Shown: positions 8,759 to 18,723, counted from the stretch's first letter. The stretch is DNA of 31,144 bases from Phytophthora sp. 'mugwort' (GCA_033558025.1 JAUCEF010000133.1:1-31144); one strand, 5' to 3'. Numbers and translations: made by a program. The notes: a model not told the origin generated them from the letters alone.

Positions 8759-10252
8759 TTATATTAATAAATATAAATAAATTTTGTTTAAATTTATTAA
8801 TATAATATTAGGATAAATAAATAAAAATAAAATAAATTGAGTACTAATTAATAATATTATACTTTGACTTTTATTTATTTGTGAAATATACATTTTTCTA
8901 AATATTTTTTCAAAATAAATAATTTTAATTATTTTTAAATAATAAAAAGAGCTTAAAACACTTATAATAATACCAAAAAATACTAAACTAAAATAATTAT
9001 TTTTAATAGCTGAAAAAAATATAAATAATTTTGAAAAAAAACCCGCTAATGGGGGTATACCAGCTAATGAAAAAATATTTATGATTATAATAATAGCAAT
9101 TAATTTATTAATAGTATATATATTTGATAAATCTGTTAAATATTTAATTGGTTTATGATTGATATTTAAAGATAAATAAGAAGTCCATAAATTAATACTT
9201 GTTATAATATAAATTATAATATATAATAAAATAAATGGAATATTATTTAACATATTTGAAGTAAATCCTATTAATATAAAACCTACATGACTTATTGCAC
9301 TATAAGCTAATAATCTTTTGATTTTTTTTTGTTGTAATGCCGATAATGCACCGATTAACATAGATAAAAATGAAATAATATAAAAAAAAATTTCAAAGAA
9401 ATATGAAATATTAAAAAAAATCTCAAAAAATAAACGAATTAAAATTCCTATAAAAGCAATTTTTGGTACAATAGCAAAAAAACTTGAAATATTATTTGGA
9501 GCACCTTCATATACATCAGGCAACCAAAAATGAAAAGGTGTAGCACCTATTTTAAATAAAATACCAACTAAAATAAAAATTAATCCATAAGATAAACTAA
9601 TTAATATATTTATATTATCTAAAAAATTTATATTTGATAATATTAAAAAAATATTATTAAAATTTAATGAACCTGTAATAGCATAAATTATTGAAGAACC
9701 AAATAGAATAAAACCTGAAGCAATTGATCCTAAAATAAAATATTTTAAACCAGCCTCAATTGATAATATCGATTTTTTTTGGGTGGATGTTAATATATAA
9801 AAACTTAAACTTTGTAATTCAATTGCTAAATATAAAGTAATAAAATGATTTGCAGATACCAATAACATTAAACCCAATAATGATATTAACATTAATATAT
9901 TAATTTCATATGAATTTATTTTTTGTTGTATTAAATATTTTTGTTGTATTAAAAAACAAATAATTGTTAATAAAATTAAAATTATTTTAATAAATTGTGT
10001 AAAATTATTAATAAGTAATACACCATTTAATATGTTACTTGAAATATTTGTTATATTTAACGTTAATATTAAAAGAATTAATAATAAATATATTATTATA
10101 GTAGTAATATTTTTAATAATCAAAATTTTTTGAGCATTTTGATTTTTTTTATAAAAAACACCAAATAATAATAAAATTAATAAAAAAGTTGTTAAAAAAA
10201 ATTCGGGGATAATAATTTCAAAATTATTATTAAAAATTTCCTGAAAAAACAT
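8759..10252 (-). CDS. nad2: NADH dehydrogenase subunit 2 (NuoN)
   Basis: 497-residue antiporter-like membrane subunit of complex I with about 14 helices. Key features: a lysine helix near LKYFILGSIASGFILFG, the PFHFWLPDVYEGAPN motif (about residues 240-255), QQKKIKRLLAYSAISHVGF and SLAGIPPLAGFFSKLF. Typical length. It is the first gene of the leftward block, with the nad2-nad7 divergent spacer just upstream. The C-terminus is Ile/Leu-rich as in other AT-rich genomes. Confidence 0.95.
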   Translation of the reverse strand: MFFQEIFNNNFEIIIPEFFLTTFLLILLLFGVFYKKNQNAQKILIIKNITTIIIYLLLILLILTLNITNISSNILNGVLLINNFTQFIKIILILLTIICFLIQQKYLIQQKINSYEINILMLISLLGLMLLVSANHFITLYLAIELQSLSFYILTSTQKKSILSIEAGLKYFILGSIASGFILFGSSIIYAITGSLNFNNIFLILSNINFLDNINILISLSYGLIFILVGILFKIGATPFHFWLPDVYEGAPNNISSFFAIVPKIAFIGILIRLFFEIFFNISYFFEIFFYIISFLSMLIGALSALQQKKIKRLLAYSAISHVGFILIGFTSNMLNNIPFILLYIIIYIITSINLWTSYLSLNINHKPIKYLTDLSNIYTINKLIAIIIIINIFSLAGIPPLAGFFSKLFIFFSAIKNNYFSLVFFGIIISVLSSFYYLKIIKIIYFEKIFRKMYISQINKSQSIILLISTQFILFLFIYPNIILINLNKIYLYLLI

Positions 10253-10368
10253 AATGTAATAAAAGAAATAAATATTTTAAAAATACTTACTTACTATATA
10301 TGCTATATATTTATAAAAAAATTAATTTATAAATATTATATTTTTATTAAAAAAAAAAAAAAAAAAAA
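10253..10368. promoter_or_regulatory. Divergent spacer between nad2 and nad7
   Basis: The only place where two gene blocks point away from each other, so transcription in both directions probably begins in or near these 116 bases (inference from layout). It contains acttacttac and ctatatatgctatatatt on the plus strand and a 21-A run next to nad7. No copy of the TATTCTTTAAGA motif was found here. Confidence 0.45.
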
Positions 10369-10369
10369 A
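10349..10369 (+). repeat. 21-base poly(A) tract abutting the nad7 start
   Basis: An uninterrupted run of 21 A, the last being the first base of the nad7 ATG. It would give nad7 mRNA an all-A 5' leader with no other sequence between it and the start codon. Its length may vary between molecules or be misjudged by sequencing. Confidence 0.85.
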
Positions 10370-11547
10370 TGTCATTAAAAAAAATTAAAAATTTTTCTAT
10401 AAATTTTGGTCCACAACATCCAGCGGCTCATGGTGTTTTACGTTTAATTTTAGAATTAAACGGTGAAGTTGTTAAAAAAGCTGATTCACATATAGGTTTA
10501 TTACATAGAGGTACAGAAAAATTAATTGAATATAAAAATTATTTACAGGCGTTACCTTATTTTGATCGTTTAGATTATGTATCTATGATGTGTCAAGAAC
10601 ATGCATATGTTTTGGCTATTGAAAAATTATTAAATTGTGATATACCTTTACGAGCACAATATATAAGAGTTTTATTTTCAGAAATAACACGTATCTTAAA
10701 TCATTTATTAGCTGTATGTTGTCATGCTTTAGATGTAGGAGCTATGACACCTTATTTTTGGGGATTTGAAGAACGTGAGAAATTAATGGAATTTTATGAA
10801 CGTGTTTCTGGTGCACGTATGCATGCAGCTTATTTTAGACCTGGAGGTGTTAATCAAGATTTGCCTAAAGGTTTGTTAAATGATATATATATTTTTTGTG
10901 AACAATTTAATACCCGTTTAGATGAAATTGAAGAAATGTTAACTAATAATAGAATTTGGAAACAAAGATTAGTAGATATTGGTATTATATCTGCTAAAGA
11001 TGCTTTAAATTTTGGTTTTAGTGGTGTTATGTTACGTGGATCAGGTATTTCATGGGATTTACGTAAAACACAACCTTATGAAATTTATGATCAATTAAAA
11101 TTTGATATACCTGTAGGTACAAATGGCGATTGTTATGATCGTTATTTAATTAGAATAGAAGAAATGCGACAATCAATTCGAATTATTTTGCAAGTACTTA
11201 ATAAAATTCCCCAAGGTCCTATTAAATTAGATGATAAAAAAATTACAAATCCAAATAGAATTCAAATTAAAAATTCTATGGAGTCTTTAATTCATCATTT
11301 TAAATATTATTCAGAAAATATTTGTGTAAATGCTGGTGAAACTTATACAGTTATTGAGGCACCTAAAGGTGAGTATGGTGTTTATTTAGTAGCAGATGGT
11401 ACAAATAAACCCTACAGATGTAAAATTAAATCACCAGGATTTTTACATTTACAAGCATTAGATTTTATAGCTAAAAATCATATGATTGCTGATGTTGTTA
11501 CAATTATTGGTACTTTAGATGTTGTTTTTGGTGAAATTGATCGTTAA
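10369..11547 (+). CDS. nad7: NADH dehydrogenase subunit 7 (49 kDa subunit, NuoD)
   Basis: 392-residue matrix-arm subunit of complex I that helps form the quinone pocket. Conserved motifs: [15 protein letters not shown] (residues 11-25), [64 protein letters not shown] and the C-terminal DVVFGEIDR. Full normal length. First gene of the rightward block. The start directly follows a poly(A) run. Codon use shows more CGT and GGT than the ribosomal protein genes, as expected for a conserved protein. Confidence 0.98.
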   Translation: MSLKKIKNFSINFGPQHPAAHGVLRLILELNGEVVKKADSHIGLLHRGTEKLIEYKNYLQALPYFDRLDYVSMMCQEHAYVLAIEKLLNCDIPLRAQYIRVLFSEITRILNHLLAVCCHALDVGAMTPYFWGFEEREKLMEFYERVSGARMHAAYFRPGGVNQDLPKGLLNDIYIFCEQFNTRLDEIEEMLTNNRIWKQRLVDIGIISAKDALNFGFSGVMLRGSGISWDLRKTQPYEIYDQLKFDIPVGTNGDCYDRYLIRIEEMRQSIRIILQVLNKIPQGPIKLDDKKITNPNRIQIKNSMESLIHHFKYYSENICVNAGETYTVIEAPKGEYGVYLVADGTNKPYRCKIKSPGFLHLQALDFIAKNHMIADVVTIIGTLDVVFGEIDR

Positions 11548-11585
11548 TATTAATTATTAGAATAAAATTTTATTTTCAATAAATT

Positions 11586-12005
11586 ATGCAAAAAAAAAAA
11601 TTTAAAAAGTATAAATTAAATCAATTACAAAAAATTAAACAAACTTATAAATATATATATATATTTCGTTATAATGATTTAAATATTAATGAAATAATAT
11701 CTTTAAAAAAAAAAATTAAAAAATTTGATTATAAATCTTTAATATTAAATCAAAATTTAATTATTGATATTTTTTTAAAATTAAAAGGACAAGGTTCTAT
11801 TTTAATAATTTATGGAAATAATGAATTAAATTTAATAAGGGATTTATATAATTTTAAAAAACTTGAATTAATTTATTTGAGTATTCAAAATAATATTTAT
11901 TCTAATTTAAAAGTAAAACAAATATTATCTAAAAACTATCCACCTTTAAATAATTTAATTGTTCAATCATTTTTAAATTTTATATATTATTTAAGAAAAA
12001 TTTAA
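11586..12005 (+). CDS. rpl10: Probable ribosomal protein L10 (rpl10-like)
   Basis: 139-residue Lys/Ile/Asn-rich protein. The order of elements resembles L10: a YKYIYIFRYNDLNINEI strand-helix, then LKKKIKKFDYKSLILNQNLI (in L10 the position of the KNTL-type segment), then LKLKGQGSILIIYGNNE (the G-x-t-a-l-i/v-f strand), then a helical C-terminus. No hydrophobic membrane span. It lies 38 bases after nad7 and directly before trnH, in a block otherwise made only of respiratory and tRNA genes. The match rests on pattern recognition and is not certain; another diverged ribosomal protein is the main alternative. Confidence 0.5.
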   Translation: MQKKKFKKYKLNQLQKIKQTYKYIYIFRYNDLNINEIISLKKKIKKFDYKSLILNQNLIIDIFLKLKGQGSILIIYGNNELNLIRDLYNFKKLELIYLSIQNNIYSNLKVKQILSKNYPPLNNLIVQSFLNFIYYLRKI

Positions 12006-12008
12006 AAA

Positions 12009-12081
12009 GGCGATTATAACTTAAAGGTAGAGTGTTAGATTGTGGGTCTAAGTGTTATGGGTTCAAGTCCCATTTTTCGCC
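12009..12081 (+). tRNA. trnH(gug): tRNA-His (GTG)
   Basis: Anticodon loop TTGTGGG on stem TTAGA/TCTAA, T-arm ATGGG-TTCAAGT-CCCAT. The acceptor GCGATTA/TTTTCGC has internal T-T mismatches, and an extra 5' G (12009) can pair with C at the discriminator position, the hallmark of tRNA-His. Confidence 0.9.
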
Positions 12082-12103
12082 CATTTTTAAATTAAATTTT
12101 TTT

Positions 12104-13579
12104 ATGTTTAATAAGTTTATATTAATTTTTTTACTTATTTTACCATTAATTACGGTTATTATATTAGCTTTTTCGAAAAATGAAAAATTTATAAAAAATT
12201 TTAGTATTTTTATGTCTTTTTTCATTTTTTTAATGTCATTACCTTTATGGATTTTATTTGATAAATCAACTTCTAATTTTCAATATTTATTTAAAATAGA
12301 ATGGATTAGTCAATTTAATATTAATTTTTATTTAGGTATTGATGGTATTTCATTATTTTTTATAATTTTAACAACATTTTTGATTCCAATCTGTATGTTA
12401 ATTAGTTATGAAATGATTAATAAAAATATAAAAGAATATTTTATTTTATATTTTATTTTAGAATTTTGTTTAATCATTTCATTTAGTATATTAGATGTAC
12501 TTATTTTTTATATTTTCTTTGAAAGTGTATTAATTCCTATGTTTTTAATTATAGGTATTTGGGGTTCAAGAGAACGTAAAATTAAAGCTTCATATTTGTT
12601 TTTTATGTATACATTAGCAGGTTCATTATTTATGTTTATTGCCATTATTCATTTATTTTTAACTGTGGGTACAACTGATTATCAAATATTATATTATAGT
12701 AATTTTAATTTTTCATATGAAAAATTTTATTTCTTAGCTTTTTTTTTATCATTTGCTGTTAAAGTTCCAATGTTACCTTTTCATGTTTGGTTACCGGAAG
12801 CACATGTTGAAGCACCTACCGCAGGTTCTGTACTATTAGCTGGTATTTTATTAAAATTAGGATCATACGGTATGATTAGGTTTTTAGTTCCTTTATTTCC
12901 TAAAGCTGCATTATATTTTACACCGTATATTTTAGTTTTATGTTTAATATCTGTTATTTATGCGTCATTAACAGCTATACGACAAACAGATTTGAAACGT
13001 ATTATTGCTTATGCATCAGTTGCTCATATGAATTTTATAATATTGGGTATTTTTTCTTTAACTATTCAAGGATTAGAAGGTAGTATTATTCAAATGATTA
13101 GTCATGGTTTAGTATCGAGTGGTTTATTTTTTTCAATTGGATGTTTATATGATCGATATCATACAAGATTTATTAATTATTATGGTGGTTTAGCACATAC
13201 AATGCCTTTATTTTGTATTGCATTATTTATTTATGTATTAGCAAATATGTCTATTCCAGGTTCAAGTAGTTTTGTGGGTGAAATTCTTATTTTAACTGGA
13301 GTTTTTGAAGATAATACTACAACAGCTGTTTTTGCGACAATTGGTATGTTTTTGGGTGGGGTATATTCTTTATTATTTTATAATCGAATTTGTTATGGTA
13401 ATATTCAAAATATTTATTTAAAAATTTATTATGATTTAACTTATCGTGAATTTTTAATTCATTTAATATTAATTATAAATATCTTTTTATTAGGTTTATA
13501 TCCTAAAATTTTTGAAAGTTGTATGCATGAAAGTGTTTCAAAAATTTTAATACATATTGATTTTTCTTATTTTTATTAA
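12104..13579 (+). CDS. nad4: NADH dehydrogenase subunit 4 (NuoM)
   Basis: 491-residue proton-pumping membrane subunit of complex I. Start chosen at the ATG at 12104 (MFNKFILIFLLILP), just after trnH; the frame is open further upstream only through the tRNA. Motifs: YLGIDGISLFFIILTTFLIP, the glutamate helix ILEFCL...FYIFFESVLIPMF, LPEAHVEAPTAGSVLLAG, RQTDLKRIIAYASVAHMN and SSSFVGEILIL. Length is standard. The stop codon lies inside a 16-bp hairpin that reaches trnE. Confidence 0.97.
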   Translation: MFNKFILIFLLILPLITVIILAFSKNEKFIKNFSIFMSFFIFLMSLPLWILFDKSTSNFQYLFKIEWISQFNINFYLGIDGISLFFIILTTFLIPICMLISYEMINKNIKEYFILYFILEFCLIISFSILDVLIFYIFFESVLIPMFLIIGIWGSRERKIKASYLFFMYTLAGSLFMFIAIIHLFLTVGTTDYQILYYSNFNFSYEKFYFLAFFLSFAVKVPMLPFHVWLPEAHVEAPTAGSVLLAGILLKLGSYGMIRFLVPLFPKAALYFTPYILVLCLISVIYASLTAIRQTDLKRIIAYASVAHMNFIILGIFSLTIQGLEGSIIQMISHGLVSSGLFFSIGCLYDRYHTRFINYYGGLAHTMPLFCIALFIYVLANMSIPGSSSFVGEILILTGVFEDNTTTAVFATIGMFLGGVYSLLFYNRICYGNIQNIYLKIYYDLTYREFLIHLILIINIFLLGLYPKIFESCMHESVSKILIHIDFSYFY

Positions 13580-13603
13580 ACAAAATTTTTTGTTTAATAA
13601 AAA
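13570..13603 (+). terminator. Perfect 16-bp hairpin at the nad4 3' end
   Basis: Arms 13570-13585 and 13588-13603 are exact reverse complements with a 2-base loop; the left arm is tttttattaaacaaaa. It contains the nad4 TAA and ends at the base before trnE. It probably marks or protects the nad4 mRNA 3' end (inferred from position). Confidence 0.6.
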
Positions 13604-13675
13604 GCCCTTTTAGTCTAATGGTTAGGACATTACCTTTTCACGGTAAAAATACGAGTTCAATTCTCGTAAAGGGTA
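13604..13675 (+). tRNA. trnE(uuc): tRNA-Glu (TTC)
   Basis: Acceptor GCCCTTT/AAAGGGT, anticodon loop TTTTCAC on stem TTACC/GGTAA, T-arm ACGAG-TTCAATT-CTCGT, discriminator A. Confidence 0.95.
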
Positions 13676-13754
13676 TAAAAAATATATATTTGATATATTT
13701 TGGTAATTATAATAATTTATAATTATTAAATAATATGATAATTTAATAACCTCT

Positions 13755-15284
13755 ATGGCTATTGAATTATCATATATACTGGAATCAAATATTAAAAAAT
13801 ATAAAGATGAAAAAAGTTTACAAGAAACAGGTATTGTTCTTTCAATGAGTGATGGTATTGCAAGATGTTATGGTTTAACTAAAATTCAAGCAGGTGAAAT
13901 GGTTGAATTTAATAATGGTAATATTAAAGGAATGGCTTTAAATTTAGAACCTGATGTTGTTGGTGTTGTTGTTTTTAGTAATGATAGAGAAATTCAAGAA
14001 GGTAATTTTGTACGAAGAACTGGATCTATTGTTAGTGTACCTGTAGGACCTGAAGTATTAGGTAGAGTAGTTGATGCTTTAGGACAACCCATTGATGGTA
14101 AAGGTCAAATTAACAGTAAATTAGAAAGTAGAGTTGAAGTTAAAGCTCCAGGTATTATGCCTAGAGAAAGTGTTAAACAACCTGTACAAACAGGTTTAAA
14201 AGCTGTAGATAGTTTAATTCCTATTGGTCGTGGTCAAAGGGAATTAATTATTGGTGATAGACAAACAGGTAAAACATCTATTGCTATTGATACTATAATT
14301 AATCAAAGAGAACCTCATTTAAAAAAAGATATAAATAATCAATTATATTGTATTTATGTAGGTGTTGGTCAAAAAAGATCAACAATTGCTGAATTAACAA
14401 AAACTTTAGAAGAAAAAAATGCAATGTTTTTTTCTGTTATTGTAGCGGCTACTGCTTCAGATTCAGCACCCTTACAATATTTAGCTCCATATACTGGTTG
14501 TGCTTTAGGTGAATATTTTAGAGATAATGGTAAACATGCTGTTATTTTCTATGATGATTTATCAAAACAAGCGGTAGCTTATAGACAAATGTCTTTATTA
14601 TTAAGAAGACCTCCAGGTAGAGAAGCTTATCCTGGAGATGTTTTTTATTTACACTCTCGTTTATTAGAAAGAGCTGCTAAAATGAATAAAAAAATTGGTG
14701 GTGGTTCATTAACCGCATTACCTATTATTGAAACACAAGCTGGAGATGTTTCTGCTTATATTCCAACAAATGTTATTTCAATTACTGATGGACAAATTTT
14801 TTTAGAAACAGAATTATTTAATGAAGGTCAAAGACCTGCAATTAGTGTTGGATTATCTGTAAGTCGTGTTGGTTCTTCTGCACAAATTAAAGCTATGAAA
14901 CAAATTGCTGGTACAATGAAATTAGAATTAGCACAATTTAGAGAAGTACAAGCATTTGCTCAATTTGGTTCTGATTTAGATGCTACAACTCAACAACAAT
15001 TAAATAGAGGGATTAGATTAACAGAAATGTTAAAACAAGGTTTAAATATACCGTTATCTGTTGAAAATCAAATTGTAATTATTTATTTAGGTGTACGTGG
15101 TTTCTTAGATAAAATTGCTGTTGATAAAATTTCAAGTTTTGAAATTAGTTGGTTAAATTTTATAAAAAATAATCATTTTAATATTTTAGAAGAAATCTTA
15201 AATAAAAAAGAAATATCTAAAGAATTAGAAAAAAAACTTAATATTTTAGCAACAAATTTTACTAATAATTTTATTACAAAATAA
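13755..15284 (+). CDS. atp1: ATP synthase F1 subunit alpha
   Basis: 509-residue non-catalytic nucleotide-binding subunit of the F1 head. Walker A GDRQTGKT at residues 167-174, the downstream [19 protein letters not shown] strand, [12 protein letters not shown] and the arginine-finger region [15 protein letters not shown] are all present, followed by [17 protein letters not shown]. Full length. Mitochondrial retention of atp1 is found in plants and several protist groups, including stramenopiles. A hairpin follows the stop by one base. The C-terminal 40 residues are Asn/Lys-rich and diverged. Confidence 0.98.
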   Translation: MAIELSYILESNIKKYKDEKSLQETGIVLSMSDGIARCYGLTKIQAGEMVEFNNGNIKGMALNLEPDVVGVVVFSNDREIQEGNFVRRTGSIVSVPVGPEVLGRVVDALGQPIDGKGQINSKLESRVEVKAPGIMPRESVKQPVQTGLKAVDSLIPIGRGQRELIIGDRQTGKTSIAIDTIINQREPHLKKDINNQLYCIYVGVGQKRSTIAELTKTLEEKNAMFFSVIVAATASDSAPLQYLAPYTGCALGEYFRDNGKHAVIFYDDLSKQAVAYRQMSLLLRRPPGREAYPGDVFYLHSRLLERAAKMNKKIGGGSLTALPIIETQAGDVSAYIPTNVISITDGQIFLETELFNEGQRPAISVGLSVSRVGSSAQIKAMKQIAGTMKLELAQFREVQAFAQFGSDLDATTQQQLNRGIRLTEMLKQGLNIPLSVENQIVIIYLGVRGFLDKIAVDKISSFEISWLNFIKNNHFNILEEILNKKEISKELEKKLNILATNFTNNFITK

Positions 15285-15285
15285 T

Positions 15286-15318
15286 ATAATTATTTTTTTA
15301 TTAATAAAAAATAATTAT
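15286..15318 (+). terminator. Hairpin just after the atp1 stop
   Basis: ataattatttttttat pairs with ataaaaaataattat, nearly perfectly (the T7 and A6 runs differ by one), with a short TAA-type loop. It begins one base after the atp1 stop. It is AT-only and was recognised mainly because the same arrangement occurs after nad4 and cox1. Confidence 0.5.
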
Positions 15319-15415
15319 AATATTTTGTAAATAAAACATAACAGATAAAAATTAATTATTTTCTATAGAAAATAATTTTAAATATTATTCTAATATTAAT
15401 TTTTTAAAAAATATT

Positions 15416-15427
15416 TATTCTTTAAGA
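15416..15427 (+). promoter_or_regulatory. Shared motif TATTCTTTAAGA upstream of nad5
   Basis: Exact 12-base match, in sense orientation, to the motifs upstream of atp9 and cox2; here it starts 71 bases before the nad5 ATG. The flank ttattcttTAAGaagaatta can fold into a short imperfect stem, so an RNA-processing role is the alternative to a promoter. Confidence 0.35.
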
Positions 15428-15486
15428 AGAATTATTTTAAAATTATTATTATATTTTTAAATAATTTAAATTTATTTTATTCTATT

Positions 15487-17481
15487 ATGTTATTATTAAC
15501 TTTAATTTTTTTACCTTTTTTAGGTTCAGTAGCTTCTGGATTATTTGGTTTTTATATTGGCCGTAAAGGTTCTGTATTTATAACCACATTAACAACTTTT
15601 TTAAGTTGTCTTTTTTCATTTATTATTATATATAATTCAATTACAAATGAATATGAGTATATTATTTATATTTCAAATTGGATTAATAGTGGTTTATTTA
15701 ATTGTAATTGGTGTTTTTTATTTGATAGTTTAACTATGATAATGTTAATTGTTGTAACAAGTATTTCAACTTTAGTTCATTTATATTCTTCTAAATATAT
15801 GGATCATGATCCACATTTATCTAGATTTATGTCATATTTATCACTATTTACTTTTTTTATGATTATATTAGTTACAGGTGATAATTTTATGCAAATGTTT
15901 GTTGGATGGGAAGGTGTTGGTTTTTGTTCATATTTATTAATTAATTTTTGGTTTACACGTTTACAAGCGAATAAAGCAGCTATAAAAGCTATGTTAGTTA
16001 ATCGAATTAGTGATTTAATCTTATTATTAGGTGTATTAACTGTTTTTTATAATATTAGAACTATTGAATATTTTAGTACATTTGCAGCAATTTCTATTGT
16101 TAAAGATTTTAAATTTATTTTTTTTAATTATATTTTAAGTATTATTGATGTTGCGTGTATTTTAATTTTTATAGGTGCTATGGGTAAATCTGCTCAAATT
16201 TTTTTACATTTATGGTTACCCGATGCTATGGAAGGACCTACGCCGGTTTCGGCATTAATCCATGCAGCGACTATGGTAACTGCTGGTGTTTATTTAATTG
16301 CACGTTGTTCACCAATGTTTGAATATTCAATGTTTTCTTTAAAAGTTATTACAATTATTGGAGCTTCTACAGCCTTTTTCTCAAGTACAATTGGTCTAGT
16401 ACAAAATGATTTTAAAAAAATAGTTGCCTATTCTACTTGTAGTCAATTAGGTTATATGTTTTTTGCTTGTGGATTATCAAATTATCCTTTAGCTATTTTT
16501 CATTTATCAAATCATGCATATTTTAAAGCATTATTATTTTTATGTTCCGGTGCTGTAATTCATGCTATGGGTGATGAACAAGATATAAGAAAAATGGGTG
16601 GTTTAAGAAGAATTTTACCTTTTACTTATATAATGTTTTTAATAGGTTCATTATCTTTAATGGGTTTTCCTTTTTTAACTGGTTTTTATTCTAAAGATTT
16701 AATATTAGAAGTTGCATTTTCAAGTTTTAGTGAAACAGGTCATTTTGCTTATTGGTTGGGTACTATTGGTGCATTTTTTACGGCATTCTATTCAACACGT
16801 TTATTATTTTTTGCTTTTTTAAGTGAAACTAATGCCTATAAAAATGTTATTAAAAATGCACATGATGTTCCATTAGAAATGGGTATTCCTTTAGGAGTTT
16901 TAGCATTTGGTAGTATTTTTATAGGTTATATTTCTAAAGATATGTTTGTTGGGTTAGGTTCAAATTTTTGGAATAACTCAATTTATATAAATCCATTTAA
17001 TAATCAAATGATTGATGCTGAATTTTTACCAACATTTTTTAAATTATTACCTGTTATTTTAAGTTTTTGTGGCTTATTTTGTGCCTTTTATTTATATTTT
17101 TTTAAATTTAGATTTTTATATAACTTAAAAATTTCAAAATATGGTCTTTATTTTTATAATTTTTTAAATAGAAAATGGTATTTTGATAAAATTTATTATG
17201 AATTTATTAATCAATATATATTAAAAGTTGGTTATAATGTAACATATAAAATGATTGATAAAGGTTTAATTGAAATGTGTGGTCCTTTTGGTTTAATAAC
17301 CGTTTTTTCTTTCTTAAGTCAAAAAATAATTTTATTACAAACAGGTTATATTTATCACTATTCATTATTAATGTTAATTAGCATTATTTGTTTAATAAAT
17401 ATTATTTTTTTTTCTATTATTTATTTTTTTAATATTATTACTATTTTATTATTTTTATTTATTTTTTTATTAATTAAATAA
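15487..17481 (+). CDS. nad5: NADH dehydrogenase subunit 5 (NuoL)
   Basis: 664-residue distal proton-pumping subunit of complex I. Motifs: DSLTMIMLIVVTSISTLVHL, FVGWEGVGFCSYLLINFW, LPDAMEGPTPVSALIHA, TMVTAGVYLIAR, QNDFKKIVAYSTCSQLGYM and GFYSKDLILE. The long lateral helix and a hydrophobic C-terminal tail of Phe/Ile/Leu are present. Length is normal. The gene order nad5-nad6-trnR matches that remembered from oomycete mitochondria. Confidence 0.97.
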   Translation: MLLLTLIFLPFLGSVASGLFGFYIGRKGSVFITTLTTFLSCLFSFIIIYNSITNEYEYIIYISNWINSGLFNCNWCFLFDSLTMIMLIVVTSISTLVHLYSSKYMDHDPHLSRFMSYLSLFTFFMIILVTGDNFMQMFVGWEGVGFCSYLLINFWFTRLQANKAAIKAMLVNRISDLILLLGVLTVFYNIRTIEYFSTFAAISIVKDFKFIFFNYILSIIDVACILIFIGAMGKSAQIFLHLWLPDAMEGPTPVSALIHAATMVTAGVYLIARCSPMFEYSMFSLKVITIIGASTAFFSSTIGLVQNDFKKIVAYSTCSQLGYMFFACGLSNYPLAIFHLSNHAYFKALLFLCSGAVIHAMGDEQDIRKMGGLRRILPFTYIMFLIGSLSLMGFPFLTGFYSKDLILEVAFSSFSETGHFAYWLGTIGAFFTAFYSTRLLFFAFLSETNAYKNVIKNAHDVPLEMGIPLGVLAFGSIFIGYISKDMFVGLGSNFWNNSIYINPFNNQMIDAEFLPTFFKLLPVILSFCGLFCAFYLYFFKFRFLYNLKISKYGLYFYNFLNRKWYFDKIYYEFINQYILKVGYNVTYKMIDKGLIEMCGPFGLITVFSFLSQKIILLQTGYIYHYSLLMLISIICLINIIFFSIIYFFNIITILLFLFIFLLIK

Positions 17482-17541
17482 AAATAATAAAATATGTATC
17501 TTTTAAGATATAATTATAAATTTATATAATTTAAATACATT

Positions 17542-18252
17542 ATGGATTTCGAAACAATTTTCTTTTATACTTTTTCAACTATAGCTTTAACTTCAGCTAT
17601 ATTTGTAATATATTCTACAAATACAATATATTCTGCATTTTTTTTAATATTAGTTTTTACTAATTCAACTGGATTATTATTAATTTCTGAAATTGAATTT
17701 TTATCAATAATGTTAATTATTATTTATGTAGGAGCTATTACTGTATTATTTTTATTTGTTATTATGATGCTAGATGTTAATGTTTTAATTGATAAAAATA
17801 AAATAAAAAATAATTTTGGTTATTTACCAATTATTTTTTTAATTAGTTTTATTTTTTTTTTAGAAACGTTTGTTATGTTTAGTAAAGTTTTTACATCATA
17901 TTACCATTTAATAAATAATTCTTTTTTTACTCAAAAAGTAAATACTTTATTTTTTTTTCACGATAGTATGAAAGGTACTTTTGAAATATTTGTTGATGTC
18001 AAACCCTTTTTAAAAAATTTTATCTATCAATTAGATACTATTACAAATATTGAAACAATTGGACAAATTTTATATAGTTATTATGCTTTTTTTTTTTTAG
18101 TTGCAGGTATTATATTATTAATAGCTTTAATAGGAGCGGTTACTTTAACTAAAAAGGAAAAAAAAAAATTTTTAAAACAAAATATTTATAAACAACTTTC
18201 ACGAGATGCATTAAAAGCTATTTTTAATGTATATTCAGATAAAACTGTTTAA
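17542..18252 (+). CDS. nad6: NADH dehydrogenase subunit 6 (NuoJ)
   Basis: 236-residue membrane subunit of complex I with five hydrophobic segments. The conserved third helix IMLIIIYVGAITVLFLFVIMML contains the typical YVGAI motif with the pi-bulge region; NTIYSAFFLILVFTN precedes it. A polar loop separates helices 4 and 5, then LLIALIGAVTLTKKEKK. The preceding spacer holds TATCTTTTAAGATA (17495-17508), a relative of the TATTCTTTAAGA motif or a small hairpin. Last protein gene of the plus block. Confidence 0.95.
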   Translation: MDFETIFFYTFSTIALTSAIFVIYSTNTIYSAFFLILVFTNSTGLLLISEIEFLSIMLIIIYVGAITVLFLFVIMMLDVNVLIDKNKIKNNFGYLPIIFLISFIFFLETFVMFSKVFTSYYHLINNSFFTQKVNTLFFFHDSMKGTFEIFVDVKPFLKNFIYQLDTITNIETIGQILYSYYAFFFLVAGIILLIALIGAVTLTKKEKKKFLKQNIYKQLSRDALKAIFNVYSDKTV

Positions 18253-18269
18253 TTCTTAATAAAACTAAA

Positions 18270-18342
18270 ACAATCTTAACTTAATTGGTAGAGTATTAGC
18301 CTTCTAAGCTTTAAAATCTTGGTTCAAATCCAAGAGATTGTA
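18270..18342 (+). tRNA. trnR(ucu): tRNA-Arg (TCT)
   Basis: Acceptor ACAATCT/AGATTGT, D-arm ACTT-AATTGGTA-GAGT, anticodon loop CTTCTAA, T-arm CTTGG-TTCAAAT-CCAAG. The anticodon stem TTAGC/GCTTT has two T-T mismatches at its base, so it is weaker than in the other tRNAs. It reads AGA/AGG. Confidence 0.88.
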
Positions 18343-18723
18343 ATTAGTTTTATTTAAAAATTTCATTCTTAAAAAAAAAATAATTCAATTATTTTTATAA
18401 TATAAATAATAAAATTTAAATTTTTTAAGAAATAATAAATTAAAAAAATCAATTTTTTTCAATAAATATTCTAAAAAATATAAGAAGAATGCGTTCACTT
18501 ACAAATTTAATATAAATACAGAATATTATTATTGCTAATTCTATAACTTTTAATCAAGATGGTTTAACATAAGTTATTGATGACATAAATATTTAAATAG
18601 ATTAATTTTTATTAAATACTCAATAACTAAAATTAAATTAATATCAACATAGTTATAATTTAAAATCACATAATTAGTTTTTAATTGGTAAAAATTTACA
18701 TAATGTATATATTGTATATCTAG
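18343..18723. other. Non-coding zone between converging gene blocks
   Basis: 381 bases with no credible ORF or tRNA, between the end of the plus block and the 3' end of the facing minus block. It is less purely A/T than most spacers. Inverted repeats include GTTATTGA (about 18574) with TCAATAAC (about 18620), and ATAACTT with AAGTTAT around 18543-18577. ATATAAGAA occurs at 18478 on the plus strand. A structured RNA is possible but no 5S rRNA or other known RNA is recognisable. Confidence 0.5.

Noticed and set aside
12032..12103. Longer nad4 reading through trnH (and similar extensions of nad3 through trnD and rps12 through trnV)
   Set aside because: The added residues are translated tRNA sequence; standard N-termini begin at the later ATG.
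15487..17481. TTA as stop, as in Thraustochytrium mtDNA
   Set aside because: TTA is one of the commonest leucine codons in nad5 and all other genes here.
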